Shown in pieces: positions 20,001 through 27,648 of a stretch of DNA of 64,000 nucleotides. The translations under genes and the position numbers were made by a program. Below the pieces are notes generated by a model. The model was not told the origin of the DNA and made no database searches. It saw only the letters and a list, made by a program, of their open reading frames with translations. This DNA is from Dyadobacter arcticus (lineage in GTDB: Bacteria; Bacteroidota; Bacteroidia; Cytophagales; Spirosomataceae): positions 620,001 through 684,000 of the forward strand of contig NZ_JAASQJ010000003.1 of assembly GCF_011762185.1 (NCBI RefSeq). Direction: 5' to 3'. The stretch's first letter is position 1; the number at the start of each line of letters is the position of its first letter.

Positions 20001-20252
20001 TCCTTTTTCACCATTAAGAACATTACATTGGGCTACAACGTAGGAATTGCGAACAAATTTTTCAAATCCGCCCGTCTGTACGCTTCTGCACAACAAGTGT
20101 ATGTATTCACAAAATACTGGGGTGGACCTAATCCGGAAACCAGCGCACAGGGTAACGGCGACGGCGACGGTGGTAACTTGAGCCAGGGTGTTGACCTTTC
20201 CAATTATCCGGTTCCACGTACCTTTACACTGGGTGTTAACCTGAACTTTTAA
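17049..20252 (+). CDS. SusC/RagA-family TonB-linked outer-membrane transporter (second copy)
   Basis: A 1067-residue transporter with the same layout as the first copy: export signal (about 1-36), carboxypeptidase-regulatory-like domain (about 55-130, GKVTDDSGEKIPGVSIVLKG), signature SEVVVVGYGSQ near 134-144, plug and barrel ending NLNF. It is clearly paralogous to the first SusC protein but diverged along the whole barrel, so it probably takes a different substrate or form. Its SusD partner starts 39 nt downstream. It is probably transcribed separately from the upstream genes, because a terminator (16677-16713) and a 384-bp gap with candidate operator sites precede it. Confidence 0.93.
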   Translation: MNQFRQSSNCGKLSAMLKLSLGQVLIGAACGLNAMADNHTAPNFLTESNYAVAVDRTIKGKVTDDSGEKIPGVSIVLKGSTTGTVSDSEGAYAITAPDQGGILIFSSVGFLSQEITLGNSDVIDIKLATDAKALSEVVVVGYGSQLKREITGAVQTVSAADIKDVPVSQVTQKLQGRLAGVQINQTTGKPGQGMSVRIRGQLSVTAGSDPLYVVDGFPITGSIGAINPDEIEDITVLKDASSTSLYGSRAANGVVLITTKRGKAGETSVSLNAFYGIQKVPERGRLAMLNATEFAQFKKEYYEDQNQQVPVEFQNPSSYDGKNNDWYGSLLRKAPIQSYNLTVTSNKENLRTSLIAGIFNQEGVVLNNKYKRYSLRMNSEYDVNKKVKVGFNLAPQYVYDNTPRTDGDRGTGILFNALHTWPVMPIRDANGELTKFNQFPGSTGNIFAYPNWLRAAEELVNEQKQTKLLGNTYLQVTPLKGLVLKATLNVEYENNKFFFFNPSTATSSINTPIPTTAVSIRQSLENIGWLNENTATYSKTLGDHSFELLAGFTQQRFRQEFARITANTYADDRLPTIQGALNIDRNGGNTANGINEWSLVSYLSRLSYNYKGKYLLTAAVRSDGSSRFGSENRWGTFPSVSAGWVISDEEFVKSMPKVSFAKLRASFGVIGNNNIGNYTQYALVNNTTNAVFGSNVATGAVVTSLSNNNLGWETTKQFDFGLDLGLFNDRITFVYDYYTKRTTNLLYAVQIPQEAGFGNFNDNIGEIKFWGHEFSLTTRNLDGKLKWTTNANISFNRNKVLELAPGIDRVYGSFHITQVGQPFGQFYGMVKEGFYMNSEDLASSPIIPGRSAIGTIKLKDVNGDGKITYGGDADDRTVIGSPFPKFIYGLTNNFSYGNWDMSITGSGSQGNQLWVRHLYSTANLDAVFNMVAGVKDRFRVKNNAAGVATEVISTGNGMYGASNNGGNYTGVERDWNSSHFLANASFFTIKNITLGYNVGIANKFFKSARLYASAQQVYVFTKYWGGPNPETSAQGNGDGDGGNLSQGVDLSNYPVPRTFTLGVNLNF

Positions 20253-20291
20253 GCCATAACGTTAACTAAATTCATTATTAATTCTGATCAA

Positions 20292-21800
20292 ATGAAAACA
20301 AAATATATAGCGACCTGGCTTTTGGCAATTGCCCTGACCGGTTGCAAAGAAGAATTCCTGACCGTAATACCTGAGACAGCGCTGAGTTCAGCTACCTTTT
20401 TTGTCAAAGAAGCTGATTTTCAACAAGCTGTAAACGCCGCATATGTCCCGCTTCGCCAGTATTTCAATGAGCGGGCTTGGGTATTGGAAGAAATGCATTC
20501 CGATAACACCTATTATGCGCGAAACACGCTATATGGTGCGGTCGACCCGACGGAGAACGTTGCCGACTTCGCCGTTCCAACTTCCGGCGGAGTGACTGCA
20601 AACGACAATGTGCTGGTAGCATACCGACTTAACTATCAGATCATTGCCCGAGCAAATCAGATTTTGACATCAATTGACGCGATTGATTTTGCAGAAGCCT
20701 CCAAGAACAACTTAAAGGGTCAAGCGTTGTTCCTAAGAGGGTTCGCGTACTTCGAGCTTGTGAGGTTGTTTGGTAAAGTTCCTTTGCATTTAATACCTGT
20801 CACAGGACGTGAAGATGCAGCATTGCCGCTTGCATCAACAGAGGAACTCTACGCGCAGATTGAAAAAGATGCCAAGGAAGCCAGTACGCTTTTGTTGAAC
20901 AAAGCAAAACAGGAAGCAGGTCGTGCCACATCGGGCGCTGCCAAAACGTTGCTGGCAAATCTTTATCTAACCCAGAAAAAATGGGCGCTGGTAGAACCTT
21001 TGATGAAAGACGTCATCACTAACGACGGATATAGTTTGATACCTGATTATGATAATGCATTTTCTTTTACGTCAGCTAACAAAAACAATGCTGAGTCAGT
21101 TTTCGAGATCCAGTACATGGAGGGCTCGGCAGGTTATAATGGTGGTTTCGTTTACCGTTTTATACCCTCTCCAATCACCATCGATGAATTGAGGCCAATT
21201 ACCGGTACTTCTAATACACAGCCAACTTCGCAGGAAAGCAACAACATTCCGACACCGGATTTGATTGCAGCCTATGAAGCCGGGGATAAAAGGAAAGACA
21301 TTTCCATTGGTTATGTAACGCTAAGCCAAAGTCTGGCAGAAAACAAAAAGTATCCTTACATCAAAAAATACGCCCGGACGCACGCGTTACATGGTAATAC
21401 TGGTCAAAACTGGCCGGTTTATCGCTTTGCAGAGGTATTGTTAGTCCTTGCAGAAGCTTTAAACGAACAGGGTAAACCAGCAGAAGCAGGTACATATATC
21501 AATCAGGTTCGTGCGCGTGCAGGGCTTGCGGCTACCAAAGCCGCTTCGCAAGCCGATATGCGGGAAGCCATTTTCAAAGAAAGACGGGTTGAGCTGGCAT
21601 TTGAAAACAAACGCTGGTTCGACCTTACCCGGACGGGACGTGTGAAGGAGATCATTGGAGCCTATGGAGCAAAAGTAAAAGCTAATCCAGCAGCCTATTA
21701 TTTTCCAAAAGGAGCCGTCCCACCGCCAAACGCATTCACCGTCCTGGACGATTATTATGGTCTGCCGGCTATTGAGTCCGCTTTAACGCCGAGTTTTTAA
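20292..21800 (+). CDS. SusD/RagB-family nutrient-binding outer-membrane lipoprotein (second copy)
   Basis: A 502-residue surface lipoprotein with a lipobox at Cys18 (IALTGC). SusD signatures are present: FLRGFAYFELVRLFGKVPL near residue 150, YINQVRARAGL near 410 and ERRVELAFENKRWFDLTR near 435. It should form a complex with the SusC protein encoded just upstream. The gene ends directly at the start of a long GAATGAGT/ACTCATTC repeat block, which fills the gap before the haem protein gene. Confidence 0.92.
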   Translation: MKTKYIATWLLAIALTGCKEEFLTVIPETALSSATFFVKEADFQQAVNAAYVPLRQYFNERAWVLEEMHSDNTYYARNTLYGAVDPTENVADFAVPTSGGVTANDNVLVAYRLNYQIIARANQILTSIDAIDFAEASKNNLKGQALFLRGFAYFELVRLFGKVPLHLIPVTGREDAALPLASTEELYAQIEKDAKEASTLLLNKAKQEAGRATSGAAKTLLANLYLTQKKWALVEPLMKDVITNDGYSLIPDYDNAFSFTSANKNNAESVFEIQYMEGSAGYNGGFVYRFIPSPITIDELRPITGTSNTQPTSQESNNIPTPDLIAAYEAGDKRKDISIGYVTLSQSLAENKKYPYIKKYARTHALHGNTGQNWPVYRFAEVLLVLAEALNEQGKPAEAGTYINQVRARAGLAATKAASQADMREAIFKERRVELAFENKRWFDLTRTGRVKEIIGAYGAKVKANPAAYYFPKGAVPPPNAFTVLDDYYGLPAIESALTPSF

Positions 21801-22087
21801 TGAATTTTGAATGACTGAATGAGTGAATGAGTGAATGAAAAATTTTGAACGACTGAATGAGTTAATGAAAAATTTTGAATGAGTGAGTGAGTGAATGAGT
21901 GAATGAAAAATTTTGAATGAGTGAATGAGTGGATGATTAAATTGGGCATTCAGTAAATCGATTCAAAAGTTTCACTCATTCAATCATTCACTCATTCACT
22001 CATTCACTCATTCACTCATTCAATCATTCAATCATTCACTCATTCACTCATTCACTCATTCAATCATTCAATCATTCAATCATTCAA
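21799..22087. repeat. Octamer tandem repeats in inverted arms (GAATGAGT / ACTCATTC)
   Basis: The left arm (21799-21935) is made of TGAATGAG-like words and holds three copies of AATGAAAAATTTTGAA (from 21834, 21864 and 21902). The right arm is a strict tandem array of 14 octamers at 21973-22084: eight CACTCATT and six CAATCATT units in mixed order. The right-arm words are complementary to the left-arm words, so the whole block can fold into a very long hairpin. Such short perfect units are prone to slippage. A shorter relative of the same words lies at 34012-34066. Origin and role are unknown; no coding frame is implied. Confidence 0.85.
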
Positions 22088-22093
22088 CATTTA

Positions 22094-22130
22094 AAAGGTG
22101 CATCAGGCTTCGGCTTGGCGCACCTTTCTT
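22094..22130 (+). terminator. Intrinsic terminator downstream of the second susD-like gene
   Basis: The arms AAAGGTGC and GCACCTTT pair perfectly around an 18-nt loop, followed by a pyrimidine-rich tail. It follows the octamer array directly. Confidence 0.7.
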
Positions 22131-22254
22131 CTTTTCTTCAAGCCGCTCATACCCGACACAACAGGATGGTCTCATCGCGCATAACCCCTAATATTGCTAT
22201 TATCAGATTATTTAAAGTTTTTGTTAGTTTTATTTAAGATAGCAGCAGCATAGT

Positions 22255-22262
22255 TATATTTG
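22255..22262 (+). promoter_or_regulatory. Candidate -7 element for the haem-binding protein gene
   Basis: TATATTTG is an exact TAnnTTTG match, 57 nt before the ATG at 22320. No TTG lies at the usual spacing, so the call rests on the -7 element and position only. Confidence 0.4.
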
Positions 22263-22319
22263 GAAAACGACAATTTTATTCATCATTTATTTATAATTAC
22301 TTAAACTCTGAGCTGTAAA

Positions 22320-25019
22320 ATGTATACAAAAAAACAATGGTTAAAACTTCCAATGGCACTTGCGGTATTACTCGCCGTGAGCGTTTTTTGCGGAGTTATG
22401 TTAAGTAACCGAACTGCCAAACACCGCCCTCCGGGCTCCAAGGTCGACAAGATCAAATTACCTGAAGGTTTTAAGGCGGAGCATTTGTACAGCCCTTCCG
22501 AAGAGAAAAACGGTTCCTGGGTTTCAATGACCTTTGATGATAAGGGTCGAATGATCACTTCTGATCAGTACGGCGGGCTTTTCCGTCTTGTTCTTCCAGC
22601 CATCGGTTCAACAGAAAAGCCAACTGTTGAAACATTAAAAGTTGAAGGGGATACAGCAAAAGTGGCAATGGGTTACGCGCACGGTTTACTTTACGCATTT
22701 AACAGCCTGTATGTCATGATCAACAACCGTGAAAATGCCCGTTTTCCAAAAGGCAGCGGCTTGTATCGGTTACAGGATACGGACAAAAACGACCAGTACG
22801 ACAAAATTACGCTTATTAAGGGGATGAAAGGGGAGGGGGAACATGGCCCGCACAGCATTATCCTTTCTCCTGACCAGCAATCGCTTTACGTCGTAGCCGG
22901 TAACTTCACCGATCTTCCAAAAATGGACAGCTATCGTCTGATGACAAACTGGAAAAATGACAACCTCTTTCCATTTATCAAAGATCCACGAGGTCACGCC
23001 AATGACAGGCATGCACCAGGTGGCTGGATTGCGCATACCGATCCTGACGGAAAAAACTGGGAACTGGTAAGCGCCGGTTATCGTAACCCATATGATATCG
23101 CTTTCAATGAAGCTGGCGACCTTTTCGCCTATGATTCGGATATGGAGTGGGATTTCGGTACACCATGGTATCGTCCAACCCGCGTTTGCCACGCCACCAG
23201 CGGCGGAGATTATGGATGGAGAACTGGTTCAGCCAACACTTCACCAGCATTTGCTGATTTCCTTTCGCCCGTTATGAACATTGGCCAGGGATCGCCAACA
23301 AACCTTATTTACCTGAAAGACGCAAGGTTTCCAGCCAAATACAAAAACACATTGCTTGCATTCGATTGGAGTTTTGGTATTGTACACGGCTTGCACCTGA
23401 AACCAAGCGGTTCAACTTACACTGCTGATCATGAGGAATTTCTTTCCGGCGCGCCGCTTCCTCTAACCGATGGTGCGATTGGTCCTGATGGTGCACTCTA
23501 TTTCCTGACTGGCGGTCGTCGTTTGGAATCCGACTTATATCGTGTGTATTATGGTGATTATAAAAACATTCCGGCTGGCGCCAATGTGGTTAAACCAACA
23601 TTGACTACCGAGCATAAGCAACGGACCGATTTGGAAAAATTCCATGCGAAGAAAGATCCAAAAGCGGTTGAAACTTCCTGGCCATATCTTAAAAGCCCCG
23701 ATCGTTTCTTGCGTTTTGCGGCTCGCTTAGCCATTGAGCACCAACCTGTTGCAGAATGGGAAAGTAAGGTTTATGCCGAAAAAGACCCACAAACGCTTAT
23801 CTATTCGTCGATTGCATTGGCACGTGAGGGAGACTCTACGAAAGTAGGAGGGCCTATCCTGACAGGATTGACGAAAATCGATTATGCTAAGCTGGACGAT
23901 CTGCAAAAGCAAGCACTTTTGCGCGCAGTTGAAGTAACTCTTTACAGAACAGGGCAACCAGACGCAGCTACCAAACAAGCATTAATCGCTTACCTGAATC
24001 CAAAATATCCGTCGTCGAACGCATTACAAAACCGTTTCTTAAGTAAAATCCTCATAACGCTCGAAGCTCCGAAAGTGGTTGAAAAGACACTTGCGCTGAT
24101 CCAAAAAAATGAGAAATTTGACGATAAGGATAATGAAATGGTGACTGCTTCGGCGGACCTGATTTTGCGCAACCCGCAATATGGATTAGACCTGGCTGGC
24201 TTACTTGAAAAAATGCCGCCTGCCCAGCAAATGTATTATGCAATCATGCTGAGCAGCGCAAAAACCGGATGGACTCCGCAATTGAGCGAACAGTATTTCA
24301 AATGGTTCCATAAGGCATTCAGTTACCAGGGTGGCCGTAGTTACATCGGATTTATTGACAAGGCACGTCAAATGGCTTTGAAAAATGTCCCAAAGGATAA
24401 GGTGGAATATTATAACAAACTTTCTGGTTCTGAGTTACTTACAGGAAGTGGAAATGACCTTGTTAAACTTTATTCTCCAAAAGGCCCTGGCCGGGGGTGG
24501 AAAGTGGAAGATGCGGTAGCACAGGTTCAGGATAGTCTCGCAAACCGTGATTTTGACAAAGGAAAGATGATTTTCTCGGCTGTACTCTGTAATCGCTGCC
24601 ATATGATTCAAGGCGAAGGCTCAGATGTTGGTCCGGATCTCACGCAATTGGGAACACGTTTCTCTGTGAAGGATATGCTCGAATCGATCATCATCCCCGA
24701 CAAAACAGTGTCTGATCAGTTTGCATCGGTGGCTTACACGCTGAAAACTGGTGAATCAATCGTAGGACGTCAAATCAATGAAGATGCTAATACTTATTTC
24801 ATCGCGCAAAATCCGTTTGATTCCAAAACCGTTCGTAAAATAGCAAAGAAGGAAGTTTCGTCCACTAAGATGTCGACCGTTTCGGTAATGCTTCCAGGAT
24901 TGATTAATGGTCTGAATCCCAATGAATTGAGAGATCTTGTCGCATATTTGATGTCTGGCGGAAATAAACAGAATCCGATCTACACAGATGGTGCCAAAAC
25001 ACAGAAAGGCGGCAAATAG
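22320..25019 (+). CDS. PVC-type haem-binding protein: beta-propeller, HEAT-like region and cytochrome c domain
   Basis: An 899-residue exported or membrane-anchored protein. A hydrophobic segment at about residues 12-31 acts as signal or anchor. Residues of about 40-400 resemble the six-bladed propeller of soluble sugar-dehydrogenase-like proteins (GYAHGLLY, PDGALYFLTGGRR). A helical, HEAT-like stretch fills about 430-720. The last part has a haem c motif, CNRCH, at about 756-760, followed by the GxGSDVGPDLTQLG segment and a distal region found in planctomycete/verrucomicrobial haem-binding proteins. By family resemblance it may oxidise a sugar or alcohol-like substrate in the periplasm and pass electrons to its own haem. 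Substrate and redox partner are unknown. Confidence 0.82.
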   Translation: MYTKKQWLKLPMALAVLLAVSVFCGVMLSNRTAKHRPPGSKVDKIKLPEGFKAEHLYSPSEEKNGSWVSMTFDDKGRMITSDQYGGLFRLVLPAIGSTEKPTVETLKVEGDTAKVAMGYAHGLLYAFNSLYVMINNRENARFPKGSGLYRLQDTDKNDQYDKITLIKGMKGEGEHGPHSIILSPDQQSLYVVAGNFTDLPKMDSYRLMTNWKNDNLFPFIKDPRGHANDRHAPGGWIAHTDPDGKNWELVSAGYRNPYDIAFNEAGDLFAYDSDMEWDFGTPWYRPTRVCHATSGGDYGWRTGSANTSPAFADFLSPVMNIGQGSPTNLIYLKDARFPAKYKNTLLAFDWSFGIVHGLHLKPSGSTYTADHEEFLSGAPLPLTDGAIGPDGALYFLTGGRRLESDLYRVYYGDYKNIPAGANVVKPTLTTEHKQRTDLEKFHAKKDPKAVETSWPYLKSPDRFLRFAARLAIEHQPVAEWESKVYAEKDPQTLIYSSIALAREGDSTKVGGPILTGLTKIDYAKLDDLQKQALLRAVEVTLYRTGQPDAATKQALIAYLNPKYPSSNALQNRFLSKILITLEAPKVVEKTLALIQKNEKFDDKDNEMVTASADLILRNPQYGLDLAGLLEKMPPAQQMYYAIMLSSAKTGWTPQLSEQYFKWFHKAFSYQGGRSYIGFIDKARQMALKNVPKDKVEYYNKLSGSELLTGSGNDLVKLYSPKGPGRGWKVEDAVAQVQDSLANRDFDKGKMIFSAVLCNRCHMIQGEGSDVGPDLTQLGTRFSVKDMLESIIIPDKTVSDQFASVAYTLKTGESIVGRQINEDANTYFIAQNPFDSKTVRKIAKKEVSSTKMSTVSVMLPGLINGLNPNELRDLVAYLMSGGNKQNPIYTDGAKTQKGGK

Positions 25020-25064
25020 ATAATCCAATTTTCGAGTAGATTATGGTTTATTAGGCTTAAGATA

Positions 25065-25097
25065 GTGATGCTGCGGAAGCGGCATCACTTCTTTTTT
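25065..25097 (+). terminator. Intrinsic terminator after the haem-binding protein gene
   Basis: The arms GTGATGCTGC and GCGGCATCAC pair with one wobble around a GGAA tetraloop, followed by a T-rich run. It lies 45 nt after the stop and upstream of the chosen start of the next gene, which argues against earlier start codons for that gene. Confidence 0.85.
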
Positions 25098-25151
25098 ACA
25101 TGGGATTTCTGCTACGAGATCCAAATCGAAATCACTTTAACAAAATCAATT

Positions 25152-26021
25152 ATGGCAAACAGACGCTCTGCATTAAAAAATATAGCAACTGGAACAGCCG
25201 GAGTTCTTTCTTTGTCAGATGTTTTTGCTGCCAATAAGAAAGTGCTCGGTCCCAAGCTGAATGGTAAAATTAACCATTCAGTTTGCAAATGGTGTTACGG
25301 CAAAATTCCATTGGATACATTCGCTCAGGAATGCAAGCAAATGGGAATTGCATCCGTAGAATTGCTTGGACCGGAAGATTGGCCAACCCTAAAAAAGTAT
25401 GGCTTGACTTGTGCCTTGCCAAATGGCGCAGGCATGGGAATAGAAAAAGGATTCAATGATCCGGCATTGCACGACGAGTTGGTCAAAAGTTACGAGGACA
25501 TTTTTCCAAAATTAAAAGAGGCGGGTTACACCACGGTCATTTGCTTTTCAGGAAACCGGAGAGGAATGTCGGATTACGATGGGATGCGCAACTGCGCCGT
25601 TGGATTACGTAGACTAATGCCATCTGCAGAAAAGTATGGGGTTACCGTAATTATGGAGTTATTGAACAGCAAGGTCAATCACAAAGACTATATGTGCGAT
25701 CACACAGCCTGGGGCGCTGGACTTTGTGAAATGGTTGGTTCTGAGAAATTCAAATTGTTGTATGACATTTATCACATGCAAATTATGGAGGGCGACGTGA
25801 TTGCGAACATTCGTCAGTACCATAAGTATATTGGCCATTATCATACAGGTGGCGTACCCGGTAGGAACGAAATTGATGAAAGCCAGGAATTATACTATCC
25901 CGCAATCATGAAAGCAATTGTGGAAACAGGCTTCAAAGGATTTGTGGCTCAGGAGTTTATTCCGAAACGCGATCCGCTGGCTTCATTGAAACAGGGTGTT
26001 CAGATTTGTGATATTGCCTAA
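25152..26021 (+). CDS. Tat-exported TIM-barrel sugar isomerase/epimerase-like protein (hydroxypyruvate isomerase type)
   Basis: A 289-residue protein of the xylose-isomerase-like TIM-barrel family. The N-terminus NRRSALKNIATG plus a short hydrophobic stretch looks like a Tat signal. Likely metal ligands are visible in order: Glu in VIMELLNSK, Asp/His in YDIYHMQ, His in GHYHTGG and Glu in FVAQEF. Family members isomerise or epimerise keto-sugars or hydroxypyruvate with a divalent metal. In-frame upstream codons from 25065 lie inside a terminator hairpin, so 25152 was taken as the start. It follows the haem-binding protein gene, which suggests it processes the product or substrate of that protein in the periplasm. 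That link is inference. A good terminator follows. Confidence 0.82.
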   Translation: MANRRSALKNIATGTAGVLSLSDVFAANKKVLGPKLNGKINHSVCKWCYGKIPLDTFAQECKQMGIASVELLGPEDWPTLKKYGLTCALPNGAGMGIEKGFNDPALHDELVKSYEDIFPKLKEAGYTTVICFSGNRRGMSDYDGMRNCAVGLRRLMPSAEKYGVTVIMELLNSKVNHKDYMCDHTAWGAGLCEMVGSEKFKLLYDIYHMQIMEGDVIANIRQYHKYIGHYHTGGVPGRNEIDESQELYYPAIMKAIVETGFKGFVAQEFIPKRDPLASLKQGVQICDIA

Positions 26022-26046
26022 GAGATTCTGCAATACCAAGCATAAT

Positions 26047-26097
26047 AAAAATTGGATGATATAAAACTGTGAAAAGTTTTTATTCATCCAATTTTTT
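26047..26097 (+). terminator. Intrinsic terminator after the TIM-barrel gene
   Basis: The arms AAAAATTGGATGA and TCATCCAATTTTT are perfect 13-bp complements around a 24-nt loop, ending in a T-tract. It closes the SusCD/cytochrome locus. Confidence 0.85.
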
Positions 26098-26269
26098 GAT
26101 TTTCAGCCATATAGAAGCATATTGGGTCTAGCTGCAAGCTCTTAGGTTTCAACAAAAGATAATTTCTGTAATGTTATACGGATATGCACAAATCTAAGCC
26201 CCAGACAAATGTTAGATTTTTGTTCTATAATTTATATTATGTTAAATAGATTATCAAGGCCTTCGCGCT

Positions 26270-27616
26270 ATGAAACTAAGCTATACTCAACGATGGAGTC
26301 TTACCCTACCTGTCTTCCTGATCGTAATTGCGTGCCGATTTTATTACGTTGAAAAATACGCAGTCGCTTTACCGTACTGGGATCAATGGGACGGCGAAGG
26401 AGATTTGCTATTACGTGCTTGGATTGAGAATCGTTTAAAACTCTTGGATCTCTGGCAACCACACAATGAACACCGCATATTTCCAACCCGGATATTATCG
26501 CTGCTTATTTTTCTGGTCACTGGCGAATGGAATAATCTCACCGAAGCGCGCGTCAATATTTTACTTGCATCAGCAATCCCCGCTTTGTTGATGTGGCTAT
26601 TCTTTCGGGATACCTCGTCTACCAAAATCAGACTTTTTATCATTCCGGTTATTCTTGCTCAGTTTGCCCTTCCGTTCTCATTTGAGAATTTATTGATAGG
26701 TTTTCAAAGTCAGTTCTACTTCTTGATACTCTTCACTTTATTCGCGCTTATACTGGCGGCTTACAAGCACGAAAACGTTTACGCGATCACTGCGATACTT
26801 TTCCTATGCGTTTTGAGTGTCTTCACCATGGGCTCAGGATTGCTTACACCCATTGCCGTCTGCTGCGTTTACATTATTCACCTGTATGAAAAGCCTGATT
26901 ACAGATCCCGCAATATTCTGATTTCCATCACTTTAATAGTCATTGCCATTGGGGGCTATCTGCTCATTCCGCAAATTCCAGCGAATCAGATTTACCGCGT
27001 AAGAAATATTTTCGAGATTATTAATGCAACCGGCTACATTCTAAGCTGGCCGTTTATGAGTACCCAATGGGCTGCCTTGATCCTTTGGTTACCTGCCACC
27101 TTGATGATCCCAGTCCTTGGAATTCCTAAAAAAATGACCCGCATCGATTTAGTAATGACCGGATGTTTTGTCTGGTCATTTTTACAGGCATTGGCTATTG
27201 GTTTTGGCCGTGGTCAGGAACTGACGGAGGTTGCCTCGCGATATACCGAACTTTTTACATTAGGTCTTATAAGCAATGCATGGTTTGCCTGTCGGGCCAT
27301 CGAACATTTGAAACAATATCATTTGCGCTGGGTCGCGCTAATATTTTTTGTTATGCTATTTTTTGGACATGCTGCCCGCATTGGCGCGGATATGCATGAT
27401 ATCAGACGCAACCACCGATTGTCGGTGATACAAACCAGGAACGTTTGTATGTATTTAAAAACTAGTGATAAGAAATTCCTTCAAACCAAAAAATGGGAAA
27501 TCCCCTTCCCTGACCCTGTTCGCTTGCAGAGTTTGCTGGATAATCCTACGATCCGCGAAATACTACCAAAACCTATGAGCAATTACATCCGCAAACAAAA
27601 AAACGGCGCCAAATAA
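26270..27616 (+). CDS. Polytopic membrane protein of unknown function, possibly GT-C-like
   Basis: A 448-residue protein with about ten hydrophobic segments. After the first membrane segment there is a conserved-looking polar loop, with WDQWDGE near residues 38-44 and QPHNEHR near 62-68. Acidic residues in the first large loop followed by an H-rich patch recall GT-C glycosyltransferases that use lipid-linked sugars, but I could not match a named family. The C-terminus is a soluble tail of about 60 residues. It stands alone on the + strand, with terminators on both sides. The 248-bp upstream gap has no confident promoter match. Function is not assigned. Confidence 0.6.
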   Translation: MKLSYTQRWSLTLPVFLIVIACRFYYVEKYAVALPYWDQWDGEGDLLLRAWIENRLKLLDLWQPHNEHRIFPTRILSLLIFLVTGEWNNLTEARVNILLASAIPALLMWLFFRDTSSTKIRLFIIPVILAQFALPFSFENLLIGFQSQFYFLILFTLFALILAAYKHENVYAITAILFLCVLSVFTMGSGLLTPIAVCCVYIIHLYEKPDYRSRNILISITLIVIAIGGYLLIPQIPANQIYRVRNIFEIINATGYILSWPFMSTQWAALILWLPATLMIPVLGIPKKMTRIDLVMTGCFVWSFLQALAIGFGRGQELTEVASRYTELFTLGLISNAWFACRAIEHLKQYHLRWVALIFFVMLFFGHAARIGADMHDIRRNHRLSVIQTRNVCMYLKTSDKKFLQTKKWEIPFPDPVRLQSLLDNPTIREILPKPMSNYIRKQKNGAK

Positions 27617-27631
27617 ATCCAGCGCCGTTTC
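27597..27631. terminator. Terminator overlapping the end of the membrane-protein gene; best oriented for the TPR gene
   Basis: The arms AAACGGCGC (27601-27609) and GCGCCGTTT (27622-27630) are perfect complements with a 12-nt loop. The stop codon at 27614-27616 lies in the loop. On the - strand the hairpin is followed by seven T residues, so it should stop transcripts of the TPR gene at 27649-29124. The + strand tail is weaker. Confidence 0.85.
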
Positions 27632-27648
27632 TCATCATGAATATCGAA

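Noticed and set aside
21973..22084. CRISPR array
   Set aside because: Units are 8 bp with no unique spacers and no cas genes nearby; it is a simple tandem repeat.
7673..26021. Classical polysaccharide utilisation locus
   Set aside because: No glycoside hydrolase, polysaccharide lyase, sulfatase or dedicated regulator was found, despite two SusC/SusD pairs.
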